Counted from the first letter of the stretch, positions 1 to 8,298 are shown. The stretch: 46,181 nt of DNA from Lysobacterales bacterium (GCA_021324945.1 JAJPID010000004.1:1-46181), one strand, 5' to 3'. Program-made: numbers and translations. Notes: a model not told the origin generated them from the letters alone.

Positions 1-1
1 C

Positions 2-100
2 GCCAAGGCGATCGGCACACATGCCAACTTCAACATCGGCGCGTCGTTCAGCAGTTCGGAAACCTCGGGCGGTGTGGGCTTCGGGGTGGATATTCCATAG
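2..100 (+). CDS. 3' end of an unidentified gene (C-terminal 32 residues)
   Basis: An open frame enters from the left edge and stops with TAG at 98-100. The visible tail is rich in Gly, Ser and Phe, with alternating small and hydrophobic residues and the ending GVGFGVDIP. This would suit the end of a surface or outer-membrane protein, but too little is present to name a family. The clear terminator 49 bases after the stop supports this being the real end of a transcription unit. Confidence 0.55.
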   Translation, partial: AKAIGTHANFNIGASFSSSETSGGVGFGVDIP

Positions 101-148
101 AGAACGGGTTCCTTTCTCCTTTCGCAAGCAGGGGAAGGTTCACACCCA

Positions 149-176
149 AGCCGGCGTGCAAACGCCGGCTTTTTTG
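149..176 (+). terminator. Rho-independent terminator
   Basis: A perfect 9-bp stem (agccggcgt at 149-157 with acgccggct at 162-170) closes a GCAA tetraloop of the stable GNRA type and runs straight into a T tract (170-175). It ends the partial gene at the left edge and separates it from the next plus-strand cluster. Confidence 0.92.
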
Positions 177-273
177 TGTCTGTCCCGCTTTTTGAGCGCG
201 GCAGGAATTTTGCCAGAAAACTGCCAGCAAGACGGAGACGACGTTCCGCGCGCCTTCGTCCACGCTCGGCGCC

Positions 274-1509
274 ATGAACACGACCGTCGAACAGCCACCG
301 CGCAAACGCAACGATGGATGGCTCGCGGGCGTCATCGTCGCCTTCGTCCTCGGCTTTCTGCTGGCGTGGTGGCTGTTGCACCAGCAGCCGGTCGCAAAAT
401 CCGTTTGCCCGCAGCCGTCGCAACCGGCGAGCACATCCGCTGCCCGGGCCACCCAAAATGGCGGCGGTGGAAGTGGAAAACACGGCGCGCCGGCTCAAGG
501 CAGCCCCACCGAATTGAATGGAAGCGGGCGCGGCAATAACGAAGTCGTCGGCAACGGCGCACCGGATACCGGCGGAGCGGGCGCGCCCGCAGGCGCCGGA
601 GGCAGCGGCAGCGGTAAGGTCAACGGCGGCGGGAGTTACGACCTCAGCGGCAAGCTGACGGTCGACAGCGCTTCAAGCAAATCGGGCGACGGCAACGGCG
701 CCGGTGACACACCTTCGGGTGGCGGCGGCAACGGCGACATGAAACTGCCGCCCGCGCACGGCAGCGCCGACGGCGATCTGGCGATGAAAGCCACGCTGGG
801 AAACGCACACGGTAACGGCCCCAGCGAAAACGGCGAGATGGATGGAGGCGGCGCGGGAAATCCGCCGCAAGGCGATGCGCCATCGCAACCGCCATCCACG
901 GCATCCTCGGTCACGCCCGTGGCAGGCAACTCACCCGTCACGCATGAGCGCGGCGGCGAATTGCAACTCGGCCCGCCGGTGGACGATGGCGATCTCGGCG
1001 CGTCGAAACCCGCGGGCAAGGTGGTCGCCGCGCTCGATTATCGCTACGACAAGAGCGGGCTGCCGCACTATCCGAATGCGGTGAAAGTCGCGAGCGGCAC
1101 CGATGCCGCGCAAGCGGCGGCCGCAGCGGGCCCGAACAGCAAGAATTTCAGCGTCACGGAAATCATCACCGACGATCCGCCTGATGTCGCCGCGGCCTGG
1201 TACCACGATCATCTGCCCGCCGGCTGGAACGAATTGTCCATGCCGAGTGCGGCGGCGATGAATCAGGCGATCGCGCAAACGAAGTCGCCCGCGGCGAACA
1301 ACGATCCGGTCGGCGCGATGCTCAACGCGCTGGTTGTCGGTCCGCAATTGCAACAGTCGAAACCGGGCATCGATGCCGCGCGCGCTGCAGGGCTGACGAT
1401 CTTCCAGCCTGCTGATCCCAACACCGATCACCGCATGATCCTCGTGATCCGCGATGCGAAGACAGGCAAGACCGGCGTGTTGCTGATGAAGAAGGCGGAC
1501 ACGCAATGA
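274..1509 (+). CDS. Glycine-rich membrane-anchored protein of unknown function
   Basis: 411 residues. A short basic N terminus is followed by one strong membrane segment (about residues 16-35), then a long low-complexity stretch rich in Gly, Asn, Ser and Ala (about 50-240), and a more ordered C-terminal domain (about 255-411). That domain has a Pro-His-Tyr-Pro-Asn-Ala stretch and later YHDHLPAGW, which recalls small bacterial periplasmic domains of the 'lPxYPgA ... FYxxxLPxxGW' kind. The likely topology is an inner-membrane anchor with a periplasmic linker and globular end. I see no good Shine-Dalgarno site before the ATG. The stop overlaps the start of the next lipoprotein gene (ATGA), so the two products probably work together. 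Function unknown. Confidence 0.8.
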   Translation: MNTTVEQPPRKRNDGWLAGVIVAFVLGFLLAWWLLHQQPVAKSVCPQPSQPASTSAARATQNGGGGSGKHGAPAQGSPTELNGSGRGNNEVVGNGAPDTGGAGAPAGAGGSGSGKVNGGGSYDLSGKLTVDSASSKSGDGNGAGDTPSGGGGNGDMKLPPAHGSADGDLAMKATLGNAHGNGPSENGEMDGGGAGNPPQGDAPSQPPSTASSVTPVAGNSPVTHERGGELQLGPPVDDGDLGASKPAGKVVAALDYRYDKSGLPHYPNAVKVASGTDAAQAAAAAGPNSKNFSVTEIITDDPPDVAAAWYHDHLPAGWNELSMPSAAAMNQAIAQTKSPAANNDPVGAMLNALVVGPQLQQSKPGIDAARAAGLTIFQPADPNTDHRMILVIRDAKTGKTGVLLMKKADTQ

Positions 1510-3170
1510 ACGCGCGCTGCAACTCGCATCGTCGCGCGGCCGTCGTCGCACGAACTTCGCTGCTCTGCGTGTCCTTGCTGCTCGCCGCATGCGGCCATCA
1601 CGCGAACGCGCCGGCGCAAAGCGCAACCGATGACGCGCGGGCGCAAGAACAAGCGCGTGCATCGTGGAACGGATTCGTGCCTGGCGTGCCGATCCAGATC
1701 GGACACGCGCTCAGGGCCGTCGATCTTTCACCGACCGAATTGAAATACGGTGTCGCACCAAAGCAAGCGCCCGGCCTGATTTATCGCGATGGCATCGTGT
1801 TGCTGGAAAACGGCGACAAGCTGGTGCGCCGCGACGGCGGCGACGGCATGACCTGGATGCTCGATGCAAGCGACCCGAAGGTTGCCGCGCTCAAGACCGG
1901 CGACATCGTGTTCGCCACCAGCCGTTGTGTAGGCCGCGTGCTGTCGGCGCAGCGCGATGGCGGCAACCTGCAACTGATCCTAGGCCCGGTGCAGCTCACG
2001 GATCTGATCAAGCAGGGCAATTTCCACTACGACCAGCCGGTGGATCTGGATGCGATGGTGCGGTACTCCGCGCCGGATTATCCGGGCGCGCCGAATTCCG
2101 ACGTGCAGCAGAAGATGGCGTCGCTGACTAACGACGGCAGCCCATGGTGGAACGATCCGGATGCCACTGCCGCCGACACGCGCCTGGCGGAAGCCATCTG
2201 GCATCCGGGCGGCAGCGGCGACGCGGGCTGGTTGCGCACCGGCGACATCCCCGGCGTGCCCGGCGTGGACCTGCCGCACGATCCCGGTTTCGGCGAAGCC
2301 GCGCGCAATGCGCCGCCGCCGACCGTCGACATGGTCAACGGCATGCAGATGTACACGTGCTCGTTCGATTGCGGCGGCCTGGGATTGAAGCTGTATCAGG
2401 AAAAAGACGGCGTGAAGGTCTGGCTCAACGCGGTCTTCCATCTCGCCAATCCGCATTTGGTATTCGATCTTTCCGTCAGCCCGAACTTGAGCGTCAACGC
2501 GCACGTGGAGCTGAGTGGCGGCACGGGTTTCACCACCACGTTCGATGCGATCGCCGCACAGGACATGCGCGCCAACATCAAGGAAACCGGATCGGTGCCG
2601 ATGGAAGCGACCATTCCACTGGGTGGCATGGGCGTGCCCTTGACGGCCATGTTCCAGCAGAGCTTTTCGCTTTCGACCGGATTCAGCGCGCGCACCTCCG
2701 TGCTACACGCCAAGGGGGATTTCGCGGCGAGCGGCGCGTTGACAATGGATTACAAGCACGGCTTCTGGGACATCCCGCCGCTGCAGATGACGCTCAGGAA
2801 CAATCTCGCCGATGCGGTCAGCGGTATTTCCGTTGGGATCAACTCGCTGGTGTTCGCGGTGGATCAGCGCTTACTGGTCGGCGTCGGCGGGCTCGGTTTC
2901 GCAACGGGGCCTTACGTCAATCTCATTTCGGACGTCACCGCATTGAAGCAAGCTTCGCAGGCGGTCGATTGCCGGCAAGGCACCTTTGGCATGCAGCTCG
3001 GCGGCGGCATCGGTTACGCGATGCCCAAGGTCGTAGCCAAGGTCATCAATTTCTTCCTCGGGCTGGTGCTCATCGATCCCGTGCCATCTGCCAGCTACAT
3101 CGTCAAGCTGAAGAACAACATCCCGCTCGTCGATTTGCGTCAGGAGATACCCGATCACTGCGCAGGATGA
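1506..3170 (+). CDS. Large lipoprotein of unknown function
   Basis: 554 residues. The N terminus has basic residues, a hydrophobic stretch and a lipobox LLAAC (Cys29), so this should be a lipid-anchored envelope protein. The rest contains no domain I can name. A middle part has two Cys in a CSFDCGG context, and the C-terminal half is rich in Gly and beta-prone segments. The start codon overlaps the stop of the preceding glycine-rich membrane protein by four bases, so translation is coupled. A shared envelope function for this pair is an inference. Confidence 0.82.
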   Translation: MNARCNSHRRAAVVARTSLLCVSLLLAACGHHANAPAQSATDDARAQEQARASWNGFVPGVPIQIGHALRAVDLSPTELKYGVAPKQAPGLIYRDGIVLLENGDKLVRRDGGDGMTWMLDASDPKVAALKTGDIVFATSRCVGRVLSAQRDGGNLQLILGPVQLTDLIKQGNFHYDQPVDLDAMVRYSAPDYPGAPNSDVQQKMASLTNDGSPWWNDPDATAADTRLAEAIWHPGGSGDAGWLRTGDIPGVPGVDLPHDPGFGEAARNAPPPTVDMVNGMQMYTCSFDCGGLGLKLYQEKDGVKVWLNAVFHLANPHLVFDLSVSPNLSVNAHVELSGGTGFTTTFDAIAAQDMRANIKETGSVPMEATIPLGGMGVPLTAMFQQSFSLSTGFSARTSVLHAKGDFAASGALTMDYKHGFWDIPPLQMTLRNNLADAVSGISVGINSLVFAVDQRLLVGVGGLGFATGPYVNLISDVTALKQASQAVDCRQGTFGMQLGGGIGYAMPKVVAKVINFFLGLVLIDPVPSASYIVKLKNNIPLVDLRQEIPDHCAG

Positions 3171-3230
3171 CTCGATTCCGCTGCGAGACACGCAGCGCCG
3201 TTGCAGCCTCTATCAACCGGAGGAACTCAC

Positions 3231-3776
3231 GTGAAACGCACCACATTCATCTGCCTGATCACGCTCGGCTCCGCTGCGGCGCTCGCTGTCACGCAAGTCA
3301 ACGCACAGGAGAGCAAACCGTCGGCATCCGCCGGCCAGCTCGACAAGTTCGTCGGTAGTGGAACCTGCAGCGGCAAGTCCATAAACGAAGACATGAAAGG
3401 CTTCCACGAGACCACCGGCAAATACACAGCCGAAAAGGTCCTGGACGACAACTGGGTGCAGGTCCACTACGACGAGGACCAGAGTGCGGCCGTATCGAAG
3501 CCGTACCACGTCATCCAGTACATCGGCTACGACGTAGCAAAGAAACGCTATATGGCTGTGGCCGTCGACAACTCCGGCTCCGGTTACAGCACCGGCACCA
3601 GCACGGGCTGGAAGGGCGACAGCATCACCTTCGACGAATCCATGGGCGGCAAGCCTGCGTCGATGCGCGACACATTCACCACCAGCGGCTCCAGCATGTC
3701 GAGCCACACCGAAACGATGCGCGACAAGACCGGCAAGTGGATCAAGACCGACGAGGAACACTGCAAGAGTTCCTGA
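3231..3776 (+). CDS. Secreted DUF1579-like protein
   Basis: 181 residues from a GTG start, chosen because a GGAGGA site at 3219-3224 lies six bases upstream and because it yields a clean signal peptide (about residues 1-26, ending VNAQ). An upstream TTG at 3201 in the same frame lacks these supports. The mature part begins with a short Leu-Asp-Lys-Phe-Val-Gly segment and a Gly-x-Cys-x-Gly motif, then alternates beta-strand-like stretches with tryptophans, as in the DUF1579 / lipocalin-like beta-barrel proteins. That assignment comes from pattern only. It likely acts in the periplasm; its ligand is unknown. Confidence 0.75.
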   Translation: MKRTTFICLITLGSAAALAVTQVNAQESKPSASAGQLDKFVGSGTCSGKSINEDMKGFHETTGKYTAEKVLDDNWVQVHYDEDQSAAVSKPYHVIQYIGYDVAKKRYMAVAVDNSGSGYSTGTSTGWKGDSITFDESMGGKPASMRDTFTTSGSSMSSHTETMRDKTGKWIKTDEEHCKSS

Positions 3777-3790
3777 CGATCCACCTTTCG

Positions 3791-3814
3791 CAACCCGGCC
3801 GTGGCGCCGGGTTG
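3791..3814. other. Intergenic hairpin
   Basis: A 9-bp inverted repeat (caacccggc / gccgggttg) with a six-base loop sits between the DUF1579-like gene and the next gene, just before its Shine-Dalgarno site. There is no T tract on either strand, so it is not a standard terminator. It could be an mRNA processing or stability element. Confidence 0.4.
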
Positions 3815-3836
3815 CGTCCACGATTCGGAGGACATC

Positions 3837-4286
3837 ATGAAGAACCTACTGCTGATTGGCGCTTCGTTGCTGCTCATCCTCGCCAGCATCGCGCGAACCA
3901 CGCCGGTCAGGGCCGCGAAGCCGATCGATGTCTGCACCCTCCTGCCCGTCGCACAGGCGGCGCAGCTCTCCGGAGAGCCGTACACCACCGCCGCGTCTAC
4001 GGGAGCCGCGCAAGGATGGACCTCCGGCTGCGCCTACAACAACGACGATGCCACCGCGCAAGGCGTGACCGTCAACGTCGATACCTCCGACCGGGTCGCG
4101 GATACATGGAACCTCGTCCACGCCGGCAACGTCGTCGAGGTCCGCGGCGTTGGCGACAAAGCAGTCTGGGACAAGGACAACACTTTATACGTCTTGTCCG
4201 GCAGGACCCTGATCCAAATCAACGGGCTCGAAAGCCAGGACCAATCCGAAGCCCTCGCCAAGGCCCTCATCCGCGCACTGCACTGA
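3837..4286 (+). CDS. Secreted DUF3558-like protein
   Basis: 149 residues. The ATG at 3837 follows a GGAGGA site (3827-3832); an in-frame GTG at 3801 lies inside the upstream hairpin and is less likely. A signal peptide (about 1-26, ending VRAA) is followed by a Cys-x-Leu-Leu motif, a Leu-Ser-Gly-Glu stretch, then Ser-Gly-Cys-Ala-Tyr and a V-T-V-N-V strand. This order of 'C-L-L ... l-G ... GC-x-Y' resembles the DUF3558 / small exported lipoprotein-like group. The two Cys may form a disulfide in the periplasm. Function unknown. Confidence 0.75.
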   Translation: MKNLLLIGASLLLILASIARTTPVRAAKPIDVCTLLPVAQAAQLSGEPYTTAASTGAAQGWTSGCAYNNDDATAQGVTVNVDTSDRVADTWNLVHAGNVVEVRGVGDKAVWDKDNTLYVLSGRTLIQINGLESQDQSEALAKALIRALH

Positions 4287-4314
4287 AAACGGTGCGCACG
4301 CCAGGAGAAAACCC

Positions 4315-4713
4315 ATGAACCAGATTGCAATCCCGTTTGTCACCGTGCTGCTCGCAAGCTTGCCAGTCATCGCCGCGCACGCCGACCAGGCCGCCTGCAA
4401 CAAGATCATGGCCGCCAACGTGAAAACCGGCAGCCATGGCGCGCAGATGAAAACATCTGGCTACGCCTTTGCCGCGGACACACCGAAGCTCTACGCGTTC
4501 GGTGATCACACCTGCGTCTACCTGCGCGACGAAACGGTGGACGGCCAATCCACGTCCGTCTATCGCGAGCAATACACGGGCGGCAGCGGATCAACGACCG
4601 CCACGATCTGGATTTCCAAATCCAACGGACGCCTTTTGAAGGAAGAACAGGACGGGGACATCCCCGGCAAGGGCAAGGGGCACATTTCGTACTCATGGCC
4701 TGCGCAACCTTGA
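4315..4713 (+). CDS. Small secreted protein, paralogue of the gene at 6753
   Basis: 132 residues with a signal peptide (about 1-23, AAHA) and a Shine-Dalgarno site AGGAGAAA just upstream. Its C-terminal half shares a pattern with the secreted protein encoded at 6753-7325: a Cys, then a V/I-D-G-Q motif, a Tyr, a W-I/V-S-x-S-x-G motif, an Asp and a Y-x-W/Y ending. Both mature proteins also begin Ala-Cys. The two therefore look like members of one exported family, this one shorter in its middle part. No enzymatic motif is seen. Confidence 0.78.
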   Translation: MNQIAIPFVTVLLASLPVIAAHADQAACNKIMAANVKTGSHGAQMKTSGYAFAADTPKLYAFGDHTCVYLRDETVDGQSTSVYREQYTGGSGSTTATIWISKSNGRLLKEEQDGDIPGKGKGHISYSWPAQP

Positions 4714-4820
4714 AGCTAATCAAGCCAAGGCAAATCGTGTCGTGAAACAGCGCCGATTACGTAATTAAGGATGCGGCCGCGGTGCTCACGCGCCGCTCAC
4801 GACACCATCGGAGAGACATC

Positions 4821-5807
4821 ATGAATTGTCCCAACTGCCAACATGCCAATGCCGAAGGCGCGCGTTTCTGCGCGCAATGCGGCGCCGCGTTCAACCAGCC
4901 TGTGGCTTCCACGGCACAGTCTCAAACCGCTTCGCCACCATCTGGCAACAACAAGACCGCGTTGATCGTGCTGGGCGTGATCTTCGGAATCATCTTGCTG
5001 TTCGTGGTCGGCGTGTACAGCTTCTTTCACATGGTCGCCAACAAGGTGCGCGCGCTGGCGGGCGACACGCAGACCTCGTCGCAAGGCACTTCCGATTCCG
5101 ACACGCAGCAGGGCGCGCAGGTCACCGGCAACGTGATCGGCAACCTTCTCGGCACCGACGCCAAGGGCAAGTCCGACATCGGCAAGGCGCTGAACAACAT
5201 GGCGCAAGCCGGACAGCAGATCGAGCAGCACGACAAGGCAACCGGCAACATCAACGGCGCGCCGGATGCACAGGACACGCAGCAAGCCATGAACGCCGCA
5301 GGCGGCCTACTCGGCGCGCTCGCGGGTTCGCTGGGCGGCGCGCATCGCCATGATCCGGTGGATTTCCATACGCTGGAAGCGTTGCTGCCCTCTTCGCTGT
5401 CCGGCATGCAGCGTGGCACGCCGCGCGGCGAGGCCGATCAGGCGATGGGCATCAAGGCCAGTTCTGCGGAAGTCGATTTCAACGGCGCGAACGACGCACA
5501 TATCAATGTTTCGATCAAGGATGCGGCGGCGGTGTCTGGTCTTGCCGGCTTGGTGGAAATGGCCAATTCGCAGGAATCCGAACAAGGCGACAGCTACGAG
5601 AAGAACGAAACGATCAGCGGGCACAACGTGCATGAGAAGTGGGATGCGCAATCGAAACACGGCGAGTTGTCCTTGATCGTCGCCAAGCGCTACGGTGTGG
5701 ACATCGTCGGCAACAACGTCGACATGGATGCGCTGAAAAGCGCGTTGTCGCAGATCGATCTCGGCAAATTGGAGTCGATGAAGGATGCCAATCCGAGTGC
5801 CCAATGA
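4821..5807 (+). CDS. Zinc-ribbon membrane protein of unknown function
   Basis: 328 residues from an ATG with a GGAGA site at 4810-4814; an upstream in-frame start would add a basic stretch before the zinc ribbon and is unlikely. Residues 1-20 form a short zinc ribbon with two CxxC pairs (Cys3/Cys6 and Cys17/Cys20). A Ser/Thr/Gln linker follows, then one membrane segment (about 46-69) and a large soluble part of about 255 residues rich in Gln, Ala and Gly. The topology would put the ribbon in the cytoplasm and the rest in the periplasm. The C-terminal half (about residue 170 onward) is more ordered, beta-like with several Asp and Lys residues. Confidence 0.82.
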   Translation: MNCPNCQHANAEGARFCAQCGAAFNQPVASTAQSQTASPPSGNNKTALIVLGVIFGIILLFVVGVYSFFHMVANKVRALAGDTQTSSQGTSDSDTQQGAQVTGNVIGNLLGTDAKGKSDIGKALNNMAQAGQQIEQHDKATGNINGAPDAQDTQQAMNAAGGLLGALAGSLGGAHRHDPVDFHTLEALLPSSLSGMQRGTPRGEADQAMGIKASSAEVDFNGANDAHINVSIKDAAAVSGLAGLVEMANSQESEQGDSYEKNETISGHNVHEKWDAQSKHGELSLIVAKRYGVDIVGNNVDMDALKSALSQIDLGKLESMKDANPSAQ

Positions 5808-5825
5808 GTGAGAGCGACCGGTGCC

Positions 5826-6248
5826 ATGAACGCACTTCGTCACGCCCTGCTCCTCGCAACGATGCTCGCGCTGGCCGCGTGCCAGCGCGCGCACACCGCG
5901 CCGCCGCTGCCGGCGATCGACTGGCGCACCAGCCCGCTCGATCTGAACCTGCGCGGCATGAACGGCAAGAGCTATCTGTTCCGTTGCCCGGCCGGAAAGC
6001 CCGCGCCGGAATCGGTGACCGGCAGCGGCGTGTACACGGATGCGTCTTCGATCTGCGCCGCCGCCGCGCACGCCGGCGCGATCGACTCGCAACGCGGCGG
6101 CGTGGTGATGATCCAGATCCTGCCCGGCCAGGACGACTACCGCAGCAGCACGCAAAACTTCATCCGCAGCGCCGAATACGCGCACGCCTGGGGCGGCAGC
6201 TTCGCTGTGTTGTCGACGACGGATTTCGACGCGGGAAGAAAACCCTGA
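5826..6248 (+). CDS. LCCL-domain lipoprotein
   Basis: 140 residues. The ATG at 5826 gives a compact lipoprotein signal with lipobox LALAAC (Cys19); a GTG at 5808 directly after the preceding stop would add six residues. Residues about 40-130 match the LCCL domain: an F-R-C-P segment (Cys54), then a T-G-S-G-V-Y-T-D stretch, S-S-I-C-A-A-A-A-H-A-G (Cys77), a Gly-Gly-Val-Val strand, and a P-G-x-x-x-Y-x-x-S-x-x-N ending. LCCL domains are best known from animal extracellular proteins and occur in some bacteria. Here the domain is the whole mature protein, held at the membrane by lipid. Its ligand is unknown. Confidence 0.85.
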   Translation: MNALRHALLLATMLALAACQRAHTAPPLPAIDWRTSPLDLNLRGMNGKSYLFRCPAGKPAPESVTGSGVYTDASSICAAAAHAGAIDSQRGGVVMIQILPGQDDYRSSTQNFIRSAEYAHAWGGSFAVLSTTDFDAGRKP

Positions 6249-6283
6249 AGCGTACCTCGCGCTTTCATCAAGGAGAAAACGTC

Positions 6284-6727
6284 ATGCAAGGCTCGAAGAT
6301 TCGATCGCATCGGCATGGTTTGACCATCATCGCGTGTCTGTTCGGCATCGCGGTCGCACAAAACACCTTGGCAGATTGCACGCCCGGTTACAAGGACAAT
6401 CCCAATTTCAATTGCAATCCGCCCGCTTCGCCGGCGCTGCATGCCTTGTCATCGCCTCAGGCGAAATCCAACCTGCCGCCGAACACCAACGCGATTCAAT
6501 TCACCTGCCCACCCGGGACGCAGCGCTATCAAGGCCATTGCGTCGCCGTGCCGCACAGACAGCGACAGTCCGATACGCGAACGCAGCACTCAAGTAGCGC
6601 GAGCGAGCACGGAATCATCTTCGTCGGTGGCAAGTCGTCGCTGAATCCGCAGCCGATTCCGCCGGGTCATGCGATGAAAAGGCTGCCCCGCCCTGGCTCG
6701 CCGGTCGAACAACCGTTCGGGCATTGA
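6284..6727 (+). CDS. Small cysteine-containing secreted protein
   Basis: 147 residues with an AGGAGA site at 6271-6276 and a signal peptide (about 1-31, cleaved before the Asp-Cys after LA). The mature protein is Pro- and Asn-rich, with four Cys: D-C-T-P-G-Y, a Phe-Asn-Cys-Asn, a T-C-P-P-G-T-Q and a G-H-C-V. The repeated C-x-P-G turns look like a small disulfide-stabilised module. The C terminus is rich in Ser, His and Pro and probably unstructured. No family recognised. Confidence 0.7.
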   Translation: MQGSKIRSHRHGLTIIACLFGIAVAQNTLADCTPGYKDNPNFNCNPPASPALHALSSPQAKSNLPPNTNAIQFTCPPGTQRYQGHCVAVPHRQRQSDTRTQHSSSASEHGIIFVGGKSSLNPQPIPPGHAMKRLPRPGSPVEQPFGH

Positions 6728-6752
6728 TCTGCATCACTACCGGAGAAACCCT

Positions 6753-7325
6753 ATGCAATCGAACTACACAAGACTGCTTGCCGGCCTGTGCACGCTGGTC
6801 GCAGCAATGGTCGTCGCGGAATCGGCGTGCGCAGCCGACGCATGCGATCCAGTCTATGAGGCCACCATCAAGGCATTGCAAACACCGAACCACGCCTATC
6901 TCACGATGATCCACAGCGACGGCGAAATGGCCAACAGCAACACCTTCAAGCGGCTCACCGGGAAGGCGATGTACGCAAGCAAAACCGAAACCAGCGAGAC
7001 GATCTTCGATGGCAAGACCGCATACCTGCTGTACCACGGCAAATGGATGCGCAGCCCGATGCAACCGAAGGATGTGCTGAATGATGCCCAGGAGAAAGCT
7101 AAAGCGCACGCGGCGACTTGCACGCTCGTCGGCGCTCAATCAATCGATGGCCAAGCAGCGACCCTCTACAAAGTTCACAACAGGGAAACGGACACCGACG
7201 AACAAGTATGGGTTTCGAATTCCAGCGGATTACCGGTGCACGTCAAGTCAATGGATGCTAGCGGCAATGGCGACGAGATGCGTTACGAATACACCAATGT
7301 GCACGCTCCGGCTGGCGTGCAGTGA
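6753..7325 (+). CDS. Secreted protein, paralogue of the gene at 4315
   Basis: 190 residues, Shine-Dalgarno GGAGAAA upstream, signal peptide about 1-28 (ending CAAD/A). The N-terminal half holds a segment with K-R-L-T-G-K and D-G-K-T-A-Y-L-L-Y, suggestive of a beta-sheet lipid or protein carrier fold of the LolA/outer-membrane-lipoprotein-sorting type, though this is only a resemblance. The C-terminal half carries the C ... I-D-G-Q ... Y ... W-V-S-x-S-x-G ... Y-x-Y pattern shared with the smaller protein at 4315-4713. It closes the run of exported proteins. Confidence 0.78.
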   Translation: MQSNYTRLLAGLCTLVAAMVVAESACAADACDPVYEATIKALQTPNHAYLTMIHSDGEMANSNTFKRLTGKAMYASKTETSETIFDGKTAYLLYHGKWMRSPMQPKDVLNDAQEKAKAHAATCTLVGAQSIDGQAATLYKVHNRETDTDEQVWVSNSSGLPVHVKSMDASGNGDEMRYEYTNVHAPAGVQ

Positions 7326-7641
7326 ATGAGAAACATCCTGTCCTGCAACTGGAAACTCGCTTTATCCCGGCAACCTTCGGCGCATCCCGGTTGCCCGAAT
7401 AGTTCGGGCACGGCCTGACGTTCAATGGTGCCGATTGGGTGGCTGGATCGACAGCGGCTGCGACGAGTAGTTCGCCCTCGCACGCGGATGCCGAAGCCTG
7501 AGGCACTCAATTGTCATCCGGTGCAATGCAGGATGAAAAATCCCGCTGAAACTATTCGAGAACGGAGATTGCAGCAAGGCCGATAGAGAGATTTGCGGGC
7601 TGCGCTCGCAACACGGTGACCACTCGAACGAGGCGAACGAC
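7326..7641. other. Gene-poor gap with one hairpin
   Basis: This 316-base stretch between convergent genes has no coding frame I can support. It contains a perfect 8-bp stem with a 3-base loop at 7392-7410 (tgcccgaa / ttcgggca) without a T tract. An open frame of 30 codons begins directly after the preceding stop but has no ribosome site or recognisable sequence. Confidence 0.5.
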
Positions 7642-8160
7642 TCAGGCTTCGGCGGTCGCCGGCGACCCGCGCGACGCGACGCGCTCCAGCGTGCCGATCG
7701 AATGTCCCTGCTCGCCGAGGTATTCCAGCCAGCGGTTGAGGAAGGAATTCATTCGCAGCCGGTGCTGCAACACGTTGCGTCCTGGCGCGAACGGTCCTAG
7801 CACCTGCCACAGCTCGCGGCCGGGTTCGCAATGCAGCGCTTCGGTCGTATGCGCGTCCAGATACATGCGCAATTGCGCGGATGGCGCGGGCTTGCCGGTG
7901 GATTTGTCCAGCAGGTCGTAAGTCAAACTCAACTCGAGCGTGTAGGGATGGCGTTCCCGGATCGTGAGGCGCAAATCCAGCCCGTCGCCGACCGAGGAAA
8001 CGTATTCGCCCACCGGCAACCGCTGCGGCGCAAACAGGCGGATCAGGCGCTGATGGTTTTCCGCATACAAACCCATCAGCCAGGAAAAACGGCCGGGCAG
8101 CAGCGCCGTCGCGCGCGAGCTGCGATGGAAGAATTTCTTGCGTACAAACGTGACTGGCAT
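7642..8160 (-). CDS. DUF1249 protein (YqiB-like)
   Basis: 172 residues, of similar size to the DUF1249 family (E. coli YqiB about 140). The family pattern is visible: an N-terminal L-M-x-L-Y-x-x-N segment, the Y-T-L-E-L strand followed by Y, an R-M-Y-x-D-A-H-x-x-E-A motif in the middle, and near the end N-x-F-L-N-R-W-L-x-x-L-x-x-x-G. The protein is cytoplasmic and of unknown biochemical role. It is separated from the downstream ppsR gene by about 300 bases of repeats, so it probably has its own promoter. Confidence 0.85.
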   Translation of the reverse strand: MPVTFVRKKFFHRSSRATALLPGRFSWLMGLYAENHQRLIRLFAPQRLPVGEYVSSVGDGLDLRLTIRERHPYTLELSLTYDLLDKSTGKPAPSAQLRMYLDAHTTEALHCEPGRELWQVLGPFAPGRNVLQHRLRMNSFLNRWLEYLGEQGHSIGTLERVASRGSPATAEA

Positions 8161-8224
8161 GGGCCGATCTTAGCGTGCGAATCCGATTTGGCGAGTCTTG
8201 TTTTTTCGCGCAAAAGGGTTCAAC

Positions 8225-8298
8225 GTAGGGGCTCTCGAGGCGGGAAAGTTCCCGCGCCTTTTGTTGCGACGGTATCGCGGGAAGAGGCGCGCTCCTAC
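8225..8298. repeat. TGTAGGA-type palindromic repeat, copy 1
   Basis: The ends are inverted (GTAGGGGC at the left, GCTCCTAC at the right) and the interior carries further inverted GGCGGGAA / TTCCCGCG-type segments. Its outer arms match two other intergenic repeats at 28454-28524 and 39327-39384, so it is one copy of a dispersed palindrome family. Confidence 0.65.

Noticed and set aside
931-1662. Long open frame on the minus strand opposite the first two genes
   Set aside because: Arg- and Ala-rich translation with no signal, motif or ribosome site; a shadow of high-GC coding sequence on the plus strand.
5307-6185. Minus-strand frame opposite the zinc-ribbon and LCCL genes
   Set aside because: Spans two well-supported plus-strand genes and shows no family features.
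7326-7418. 30-codon frame directly after the exported-protein cluster
   Set aside because: No ribosome site and no recognisable sequence; short enough to occur by chance.
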